A DNA stretch of 64,000 nucleotides, taken from Microvelia longipes. Its lineage: Eukaryota > Arthropoda > Insecta > Hemiptera > Veliidae. The position numbers and the translations under genes are program-made. Shown piece after piece: positions 50,401 to 62,400 of the stretch (position 1 is the first letter of the stretch; each line of letters starts with the position of its first letter). Location: NCBI GenBank assembly GCA_018340805.1, contig JACMZG010000008.1, positions 81,004,444-81,068,443 on the forward strand. The letters are read 5' to 3'. The notes below the pieces were generated by a model. The model was not told where the DNA came from. It did no database searches and was given only the letters and a program-made list of their open reading frames with translations.

Positions 50401-53400
50401 TGAATTTGTTCTTAACACCCTTTTAACTCTTTGGTGCGTACTTTGCTATCAGAAGTATTACTAGCCTGGTTGAAACGTAACCAGCCCGTTATTGATGGTT
50501 ATTGCGATGGAGTTTAAAACTGCGAGATAATATGCAAATTATTATTATTACAGGGTTCGGGTTTATAGCCTGAGGACTTTTTCTTACTTATCTAGCTAAC
50601 TCGCTAAAACTCCCTCTATTCAGAGTATAAATTCTTTAATTTTTCGTTTATTATCTTTGAAAAGATTGGCGCTTTTAAAGTGACAACAAGTTAGTAAAGA
50701 AATCCATTAAGTGTTAAGCATTAGCTTAGAGGAAACGTGTACTTGTATAGAGTTACTAGTGGCAGTACGCAGAATCAGTAAAGTAACGTCTGCGAAGATA
50801 AGAACGCGTTTATGTTAACAGTGGTTCGTCTGGTAAAACTATTTGTGTGCGTAAATATTGTCTTATTTCTTTTTTAAAATCATCAATATCAATATTAACC
50901 AGTATAGTTCAAGAGCTTTTTTGTTATTATAAGAGTCTCAAATAATCTACTTAGGTCTTCTTTTAACGCCAAGGTTTATCTAATATCCTCACCAGAAATG
51001 CGCCAAATGAGGGTGCGGGAACGTCTGATGAGAAAAAAGCACTCGTGTGCTCTTGTCGAGCATTACTTTGTCAATAGAGTTACCAAGTCTTCTACAGATA
51101 AAAAGTTGAAAGTCCCTTAAGAATTTAAATGTACTGATCCTTTGCACTGATTATGAAATTGTCCGTTAGTTTGACTCTTGTCCCGAAATAAATGAGTATT
51201 AATTGTGCTCGCTCTGTTTTTCACTCGATTAAATTAGAATTAACTTCTAATTTTAAGCGATGCATAAAAATAGAATGGTTCTCAAAATCCTTGCTTTCAA
51301 TATTTCGCTTGTTTGTTGCATTTGGTTGGTATCTATTAAATCTTTAGAAAGACTATTTCTTAAATTTATGTAAATTGAAAATTTCTTTGATGTCATCTAC
51401 TGTGCTGTGATTTTGATAAAAGCAATAGATAGAATAAATAGATTTGATAGAATCGCTTAGTGGATTCAAAACTTTGCTATATCAATAGCGGGTCGGGTAT
51501 CGAAAACGAACAATTCATGTTATAAACATTCATATTTTTTTGCCTTTTGACTTCATGGCGATAGTTGATTGAATTAATTGTGAGGTATGCATCACTAACG
51601 AGGATCAACAAAAAGACAATATGTTGAAAGTAATTTTAAACTGTTGGTATATCATCTATTATATCAAATGAACTAAAATTCTATATATCTAATATAGGCA
51701 TGACATACCAACTTATTAGAAAATTCACATATAATTAAGAGAAAGTATTTAACAAATCTGTATTCTTAGAATATAAATCTTAACTTAAAAACACATTATC
51801 TCTTTAGCGTTTTGTGATAAATTAAATTTAACTCTGCTCTTAAAATAAATTATTTTGCCAAATAGGGTATTTATTTTAATGACAAACATGTTTGTTTAAT
51901 GTTGAAGATTAAATTTATTGTTTAAGTTTCCATATATTGCGATATTAAGGAAATTTTATAGGTTCTAAATATGAGTAGAAAAGTCGTTAAAAGCAGTGCA
52001 TAGTTGTATCGGTGCTTGAAGCAAGTTTTGTGAAGGCTGTTAGTACAGCCGCCCCCGGCTACGTGACCGCCCTCAGAAATGCAAGGCAACGTGGCCACGT
52101 AACGTTTCCACACGTTACTGTAAGATACTTGAGCACGTCCCAATCGGGTCCATTCATGCCCTTTACCTTGGTACGATCCAACTCACGTCCTAAAGCGTGA
52201 TCATTTCTACTATCATTATTTAAAATCATCTATTCACTTTCAATATTCACGATTTAGAAGCAGCTATTCTTCCTTGTTTATAGTTGATAATATTCAGCTC
52301 TACAAGATACTATTGCTGTAGGTAAAATAAATTTTCCCAAAAACTACTATTTAACTACTACAACAAAAACTATGAAATTAAATAGACAAGTTTTTGCCAA
52401 GAAAGCCTATCTAAATTAAATGAAATAGACAACTTTTGAAAATGATGTAAATCCTTTTATATTTGTGAACCCTGACTTTAAATCTATGTGGCATACACAG
52501 GATCGCATCCAGTCTTGACGTTTAAGATTAAAATCGTTCCTCGAAGGACTGATAATAACGCACATATTACGCCGGTTAAATTATCATAAATTTAGGGATA
52601 ACAAGAGATTTTTGAGAGTAAAGTATGCTATTGGTTATTATTCCCTTCTCTAGTTCTGGATAGGATATGTTTTTCTGGTTAAAGCAGTTTTTGGGACTAA
52701 ATAATACAGAAGCACAGATACTTAAAACATATACCAGCCCTAATCCTTTATGTCGTGTATTTTTACTTTTCCTCATTCGTAGGTATATGGGAAAAGTATT
52801 GTACATACTGATTGTACTTATTGTACTCAAAATTTAAGTTTTTATTCAACTTTATTATTGACGATTTAGAAAAGTTTTTTTGAAGATTCTATTTTGTCAA
52901 GACGAGGCAGACTCCTATGATGAGATATTTTTTTCACTGAAGGAAAGAAATGACACGCTAGGCTGGTTACTTAGATAGCTTTTGTAGAATAATGCGTTGG
53001 TAAAGAAAATCTTGAGGTTATTGTCAGGTCCACAGCCTCGTGCCCTATTGGTCACACAAAACTATCGGCCATTCTACCGACACGAGCTAAATAATCCTTC
53101 TCTCCTTTCAAACAAAATCCGAGTTCTTGTTTTTCTTTTCTGTGAATTTCCTGTGTTTTTGCGAATTTTCATAAGAAAATGACGCTTATGGCGTTGTTGG
53201 GATGACGGATGACACTGTTTTTGAAATAATTAATACAAAGGTGTGCTCTAAATGAACTTTTTAAAGTTACCGTAGAAAAACGCATTTTGGTAATCAAATT
53301 ATCATACATGCCAGACGATTACCAAACAAATAATTGGGTATTTAAACTTCCTGTGGTAAATTTAGTGGGGGCAAATACTAATTTAGTTAGGGTAGTTACT

Positions 53401-56400
53401 AATTTAGTGATACTAATTTAGTGGGGCAGATACTAATTTAGTGCAGATACTAATTTAGTTGGGGCAGATACTAATTTAGTAGGAGCAGAATTTAGTTGGG
53501 GCAGATACTAATTTAGTGGGAGCAGATACTAATTTAGTGGGGGCAGATACTAATTTAGTGGGGGCAGATACTAATTGTATTGCGATAGCTCCACACGAAG
53601 CTGAGTTAATCAAGATGGTGCATTTGAAATGTACCTTTTATAGACAATTAACTTGTAACCTTAAAATTAATATTTTATAACCTCTTAATACATCAACTTT
53701 TGGTTAAACATAAATAAGAATCTTCATTACTCTATTTACTTTCTAAAGCTCATAATCTAATAAATCAAATAAAGCATTCATTAAATCAACCTCAAATGCA
53801 AGATATAAAGTGTTGCCTTAATTCATTCATTGTAAAGAAAATTTTCCCTAAATCAAATCTATTTACTAGTAGAAAGGGAAAATCAGGATTGTAAGGGTTT
53901 ACATTCTGGCAAATAGAATTTACATATTTTCCCTTTACAGGCCCTCTGTGCGCCCTTTAGATGTGTGTAAGTTGATTAGGCACTGGTTTTAAAACCAATT
54001 AAGGGCTTACCCTTGTACTTAGAGGGTTACTAAATAACATTGTAAAGTTCCCTTGTAACAAAAATCTTATCTTACAGGTGATTTGACTAAGGGTTAAAAA
54101 TAACATCTTAACCCTTGTTAAAAGATATAACGTTGGGACTTTTTCGTAAAAATTAATTATTTACTGATAAAAAGTTAATGAATGAGTTGCTTTATTATCT
54201 TGTCCTTTTTCTCTCTCGATTTTCCATGCCTAAATTTCTCTACCGTTTTCCTTAGTTTTGTTCATTATTTACAATGGGTAATTATTTTTATTTGAATCTC
54301 TTTTAGGAGCTAGTATGTCAGTTTTGACTTTGGCCTAGTCCATAATTTAATTGTAATCTTTCTCAAATGTTATAAAACTTTGTTCGATGTATACATGTAG
54401 TAGGTCTGAATGATAAAACAAATTCAACGTAATATTTTTATCCAATAATCTAACCTTAGCTTTAAATTGTTTTCAATTTTTTGTTTTTGTCACCCTTTCA
54501 TTTATTTACCTCTCCCTTCCATCATGATAAAAACTAAGTTAGTATCACCATAACATTTTGTTAAAAGCAAGACCGTAGATGTGACCGCATTTCGCCATTG
54601 CATAAATATTTATTAGCCATATTTGCACTCTGATCATTTAAATATTATAATAATAATGCCCGTTTTAGGGCCTTTCGGCCATTCAGGGTATTCGTCCTGC
54701 GGTATCTACCTCGGGAGGGTCACATCTACTATGCTTAAAGTAAAGCTAAAATTGGCAAAATCTTTTACATCAATTTCTATTCATAAAAACTGAGAGCATA
54801 GCCCAGGCTGTGAACCTCGGACCCCTGGTGCCGAAGTCCAGTACTATACGACCTCGGCTACGGAGGCAGATCATTTGAAGATTAAAGTAAATTTAATTTA
54901 AAAAATATCTGAATAGGTCCTAATTTGCTGACATTTTAAAAACGGCGGGATAGCTGATTACATGATAAGGTAATTTACAGACAGAGATAAAAAAAGCTTT
55001 ATATTAGCAAGCTTAACTAAATTATTTAGCGGTTGGGAATCATTAGCTTTGTTTGTTGGGGGAAATTGTTAAACAAAACACGAAGGGAGGGAAAACTTTG
55101 TATCTCTTACATGTTGACAATAATTAAAGGGATTTTCTCCATCGGTTCGACTCGGTTTTAATCCTTTTTACATAACTTAAATCCTGCTATGATATCTTTA
55201 ATCAAGTTTTCATAATAATTAGGTTATAAAAGGAGGGGAGTTTTATGATTTTTCAGCTATTACACGGCAGCTTTTTCTCGAAAACCAGGAAGCAATTACA
55301 AATCCTTAATTCCTTCTTTCAGAGACTCAAACAAATAATAAGGATCAATTAGTAATCCTTATTATGTGTTTTCTGAAAGTATTATTGTACTGCTATTAAT
55401 GGCCGCACTCTTTCTTTGTTAGTTTTGAATCCTTTCAACAGTTTATAAGACGCCAGAAATGCTTACCTAGTTGCGATCAATTTTAGATTTGGCACGCATG
55501 TAGCCATGTATAAAACTAACATATGAGCCAAGTTTCATTTCAATATTATCATTAGTTCTATTTTTATCAAATCACTTGTGAACGTTTTTTAAAAAAAATT
55601 ATAAAAACCGGAATACAATCCAATTGAGTAAAAATTCAGTACAAGTGACCAAGAAACAAGTACAAGTTTCGTGTTAATAAGACAAGCACATTAAAGGTTT
55701 TTATTGAAGTATAAAAGGTTAGCAGTATTGAGCGTGGTCCATACCTGGATGAGTGATCCCTGGGAATAAATCGGATGTATTTATCAGAGGACGAGCGAAT
55801 AGTACATTTATGTATATTAAGGTACTTGTAAACTTGTTATAAAGTAATAAATGTTGTCATTAAAAAGATATTTTATAAGATTTAACTAAAAAATGATTCT
55901 TGGTTCTGGATTAGATCAAAGAGATATAGGATGGAGTTTTTTTTAAGTGGTTCGTTAATCGGAATGTACCTCATATCATACTCTTTTGTATTTTAATGGC
56001 TGACCTTTTATTTTTAAGTTTATGTGAAAAAAGGGTCAGGTAAATGGTCTAAGGTGCAAGGGAGATGCATCGGTTGACTGAATTTCCTTCACCATCCATC
56101 AATTTCCCTTTGAAGGGCCAATACACTACACTTGATTTACCACCGAACACACATCGGAAAAATATCCCATCAAAACATTTATCCCTCTTTTCTGGGCTAC
56201 TATTACTCTTACCGCATCAAGTTTAAAAGAAACGCTTGATATTACGGTTCCAATTCTTGGGTTGAGATCAGTGAATCGAGACGGATTTCTTGTTTCTTAG
56301 GCCTGGATCCAAATCACATTCTTCGTAAGATTGATTCACTCAAATCATCTTCAACATATTCGTATAAGATAAGTGAGTTTCATTCAGTCTGGAACTAGAA

Positions 56401-59400
56401 GAATGCAAAAAGGAATAAACAGAATTTTTTGCTATTCCTTTCTGTATAAGAAACATAATTTTTGTAAAAGCGAGACATTTTACCTAATTTAACATCAATA
56501 TTCTTTCGTTATTTACTCCCCTACTACAGTAGGTATATAGGAATGACATTGCGTTTACCCTAAAAATCCGAAACCGAACTATAATCAGAATTATTTATTA
56601 TCAGGTTATTTTATCATGTAGTCTGTCTGCGTGTGACTGTGAGTATTTCTCGGACACGAGTTGAAACTTAGTATACATTTAGAATTTAGAAGTTCTGTGT
56701 TTAGCTGTGATGCTTGATAAATAAACAGGTTTGGAAAACATTTTGCTGACGACTTGTCAATAATTTACAAATCGAGAAAATTTGACCAATTTAGTTTAAG
56801 TTCGACACAAGTTTACATCACTAAGTGAGTAAGTAAGGAATGGATTTATTAAGTTTTGTTTTAATATCCCATTAGACGTCATCTTAAAAATATCTTGATT
56901 TAGTCGCTATATTTTGATTTTCTTTACTTCGTATGTATGGTGATAGTAAAGCGTCCACATACATTGTCCACAATGACGCGATAATCACAGGAAGGACTAA
57001 ACCAAGGAGAACAGTATGTATACTCCTGGGTATACTTATACTATACTTCATGTCATAACCTTTCATGACAATAACCGCGAAAGCCTTTGAGGTTTATTGA
57101 ATATACCTTATAATCACTAGGGTTCGTTGTAAGGACTACTTCTGATTAAATATTAAATCAGACAGTCCACTGACAATCTTTTTTGAGGTCGATAGCAAGA
57201 TATCAATGTAATTGATCCATTTATTGAAAAAAATAATCTTGCCATTATATCATAGTTGGCTGAAAAATTCTATTAATCTGAATTTTAATGTTTTAAAATC
57301 CTTATTTGCGGAACAGTTTCAGAGAAGTTTTCAGAGAACATTTCAGAGAAGTTTGTAAGAGACTATTGTAACTTCTTAAGAGAAAAAAGTATTTTTTGTA
57401 GAATTCCATAATTACTATTAGGAAAAGAACGACTTTAATTCTACTATGTTTTTTAAACAGGTTTCAATCCATTCGGATCATCTTCAGGAAAAACCAAAAA
57501 AAAAGAAGTACAAAAATATTACTTAACTAATATTTTTGTACTTTTGTTTTTTGGTCATTCCTGAAGATGATCCAAATGGATTGAAATATATTGTTCCTGT
57601 TAAAAAAAAAACATTGTAGAATTAAAGTCGTTCTTTTCCTAATAGTAAGAATATTCTAAAACATTTCGCGACATGTCAGGCCATGACACGGGCATATTCT
57701 TTGACAAACTCAAATGATATTGTACGATATCCCGATATCTAGTTATAATGTTAGGCCAGTCGTAGACAGACCGTTGCATCAGATTTCATATAAAATCGTA
57801 ATTGCGCATGAAAAGAAAACGGTAAAGTTATTTAAGTATAAAATTATAAATCCATTTGATAAAATTTGTTCACTTTATGGTGACATGTGCCACTTGGAAC
57901 AGGGTAGTAGATAATAGTATTATGTCGATGACATTGTCTCATATAGCAGGAAGTTGATGTAGGTAGGTCTCCCTAGGGTGCAGCACTGTATCTGACAGTG
58001 ACAGGCCTAATTTCCACTGTGATAGATCTGTACTCCCTTCCTCGAAACATGACCTACCAATTTACCTCAACTTAACTCCTTACACTTCATGTAGGGTGAA
58101 GTATGTGGCAAAAGAAAAACATCAAAAAAAGTTGTAAGATATAATTGATAAATGTGAATGTCTACAAAGAAAAGAACAAATTCGCTACAATTATAACAAA
58201 AAAGAAAACTTTTAAACGAATTTTTCTGATGTAGACGTACAAAAAGAAGATAAAAAAGAAAACGCACAATGGAAAAATATGATACTTTTTGTTTTATTAA
58301 ACAGAATGACCAATTATCTTGAATTTATTCCCTCATACAATAGGAAGGGCATTAACTATTTAATGCTAAGTCGAATTTGCTGGGTTAGGGCGATTTTATG
58401 GTATTGGATCATAATTAATTTTATGATGGATTTTTTTTACTTCTTAAAATTTTACTAGACATTTAGTTATATATGTAGCTACAAAAATAGCGACTAGTGA
58501 TGTACTTGTCTCAATTGCAAAATTATAACTTATCTTTACTCTATACTTATCTTAACTGCCGAATAATTACTTAAATTTGCTCTTTACTTGACTTAGCTGC
58601 CAAATAATTAATTATCTTTACTCTTTACTTGTCTAAGCTGCCAAATAATTACTTATTTTTACTCTTTACTTGTCTTAACTGCTAAATAATTACTTATCTT
58701 TATTTTTTATTTGTCTCAGCTGCCAAATAATTACTTATTTTTACTCTTTTCTTGTCTCAGATGCCAAATAAATTCTCATTTTTACTCTTTACTAGTCTTA
58801 ACTGCCGAATTATTACTAATCTTTACTCTTTTCTTATTTTAAGTTCCTATTACTTATCTTTACTCTCAACTCGTCTTAACTGCCAAAATATTCTCATTGC
58901 TAAAAAAATATTAAAAAATAATTGTAATAAAAAAACCTGGGATGTTTTATAACTTGAAAAAATCTAGTATTTCACCATACAATTTCTTTAATTGCGTATA
59001 AATAACCATAAATTTTCTTTAAAACACTATAATATCTCAAGTATAAATCAGTTAGACTAACCATTCGTTTTCGTATTTTTTCCCTGAAATACACATTTAT
59101 TAGTTAAAAACACGCATTTAAATAATTAATTTTAAATTCCTTATTTTAGTCATATTAGAAAGTTTCAAGTCAATTTGAAAAATATTTTAAGTGAATGGAC
59201 TTAGAGATTTTTTCCTTGAGATAAAGTACAAATTGCTTCTTAAGTACTGATAAATAAAATAAATAATACTATAATTGATGTCTAGAGTACGTAATTTCTT
59301 TATTTATTATGAAAATAAACTCAAGGATATAATTATGTAGTAGGATTCAACAAAATATGATTTTGAGAAATTATTGATTTTGAAATAAATTATCAATATT

Positions 59401-62400
59401 TATAATAATTTAATGTCTGTGTTCTTTGTCTGGATTATTATCGATTTTTTCAACAAAATTAGGGACCATCGGATTTTGGGGCCTTAAAATATTTAATAAC
59501 ATACTAAATTTTATTTATTTCATTATTACTATTTACTTCAGAATAAATAGCATACACACTAAATGACTGAAAAAGACTTTATTACCTCAGCTTTTTTTAC
59601 CGACTCGCTTCGGTCGCCAGTAAATATAGTTGCTATGGTAAAAAAAAATTAATTTCACAGTCTAGTACAGGGGTGTCCAAACTTTTTTTTGTTTCAGTAC
59701 CCTTTAAAGAAGACTAAGAAGACCCCCTCCAAGCTTTTTGTTGGGACTTTGTAAATATTTGTCCAAATTTATAGAAAACTATTTAACACTCAAATTATAT
59801 CAGTAATATTTTTTCTTAAAACTAAACAAAACGTTTGTAACTACTTAAAAGTAGATATGAAAGTAAACGTTAGCACAAAAAACAGTACAGCGAATAAGAC
59901 GCTGTAAAATAGTAAAACACTTTGGAGCGAAATAATCACGTTTAAACAGCAAGACAGTAAAATAAAGACTAATTTGATGTCAAAGTAAAGAATCAATAGT
60001 CAAAATTAAGTTAGTTAAGTTTGGTGATAACAATTAAAGAAGTTACAAAAGCCTTACTTTATCTATTAGACTTATTAATTTGAACATTACTTATCTTAGA
60101 TTAGTTTCTTTGATCCCTTTACATATTTTTTCCAATAATTTTATTTTACTATATTATTCTTATTTATTAAAACGTGTTAATATAATTTAACTTATATTTA
60201 GTGTGCCCCCTATGAGGGTCTCGTGTACCCTCTGGGATACGCGTACCCTAGTTTGGAGACCCCTGGTCTCCAGTATTTAGTATGATATACTATTTAATAT
60301 ATTAATAGATGTTAAATATGTTATCAATCTCTACTTCATATTAAGTCAAAAGCAATTAACAATGAGCAGTATAATTGGGTGTCTCAGTTGGAAAGCTTCC
60401 TCAGTAAAATAAATAGCGAGTATGTGCTAAATTTAAACTTAAATGAGCTTATTGCAGCTACTCCTACCCTGTTAAACAATTTTAATAATTATTTACACCA
60501 ATTAGATGTTGAGAGAGTTCTTAAATCGTCTTATTCTCTTTTATATAAAGAAATTTCTACCTTCTCAACGAACGGAGAATCTTATCTGAAATTTAGAGTT
60601 GGTTTAAATATCACTAGAACAATAAGTCAAATTAGGATCAGTAATCCCCAAATAACTACTTTATACATTGACGGAAAAAATTATAGATTCGATTCAGATA
60701 CTTATTGCAAACTTTGTAATTCATATGATGATTCAATGAACCACTTTTTACTAGAATGTAATGTTTTATCAGATATAAGAGAACATTATTTACAGGATGG
60801 TATTAAGGAAAAAATCCTTCTTCACGAAAATATTTACTAACCCAGATCTTGTCACTATGAAAAAACTGTATTATTATATAGCCAAGTCTTTAATTATAAG
60901 ACAAGTTCATCTATAAATTTTATTTTCTAAAAGATAGTTTATTTAAAAAAGGAAGCAACGCATATTATTTTACTTTTATTATTTATTAGTATTGTTTAAT
61001 TTTTCTTAATTTGATTAGAAGCATCAAAAGCATGTTTATTTACAGCACAGATTTCTATTTGTACAAGATTTTATTTTCTTAAACAAATATATGATTTATT
61101 TTTATTAATAGATGTTTTAAAAGATGATTTATGCTTTAGTGCTTTATAAAAAAAAAAAAACCATTCACGTTCCATAACAATAAAATGTAATAATTAGAGT
61201 GATTATTTTAATTGATTATGCGCGAAATAGTTACTCTAGAATCAAGGATTGTGTACCATGTTGATAATTTAATGCAGAAAATTACTGATAATTAATATTT
61301 ATTGAAAAAAAATTAATAGAGATATATTACTTGAGGTGGCTACCCTATCTTAATACATTGAGAGTCTTAAAACATCTTTATGGGGCTCTCAGGGGCTCTG
61401 TATAACCTTACTGAAACCTCCTCTAAGAGTGGGATAACGGTATAATAAATCAATCGTTATTAGGTTTTAGTACATTGTTTGTCTAAGCGTTCAAGTGTAT
61501 ATAAGTCACCGAACCATTTTCACAATATTTAATAATAGAAATAATAATAATTGAGGTGATTAATAATAAATTGTAATAATTAATTGTTCGTTGTTTCAAT
61601 ATTGAACCGATTGACTCTCTCTAGTTATAATATCTCCATGTATACAACAGATATGATTATTTCTCTTAAGTTTTAATAAGAGATGTATTTTTATGCTAAG
61701 CTTTGGGGAAAACTTTATTATGTTTCGAAATGCGAGCCATTGAATCCACTTCGATACAACTTAGTTACCGAATTTCCTTTTAAATTCTCCTCAATTCGAA
61801 TTTACAATATTGAAATTCTATTTTAGTTATGAATTTTAGTATTCATTCAAATTCAAAATAGTGACCGGTTCGAGGGCATTGACGACAACACAAAATATTG
61901 TACATCAATTTGATACTACCGAGTTTTGTAAAATATAAATAATTGATGCAACATATTTGCGCAAGAGGTACCTAGGAAATTTTACAAGTAAAATGCTATG
62001 ATACGTCAGGGGAACTGTTCTTTCATTCGACATTCTTTATTACTGGTGGCTCGACATAGTATCATGTATCCCTCGGTAGTATCACATGATACATGATATA
62101 CATGCCTAGAATGAAGGCGATATAAGAGAGCAACGGTCGTCTCTGGTAAACACTTCACATCATATTTTTCAAAATTTCATGTAAACGGCAGGGTGAATTT
62201 AAGCAGGTTCTGTGGGCTCCCTGATGAGTTATACGAAACGAAACAAAGTGGCACATGAGTATAAGTATCAAATCATTTTGTTTGTCACAATTCCCTAGAT
62301 GTCTGTCACACAATAAAATTGTGCGACAAAATATTTGTCGCAATCGACAAAAATATCGACGCAAAAAATTGCGTCGATTACAGACATCAAAACACAAATT

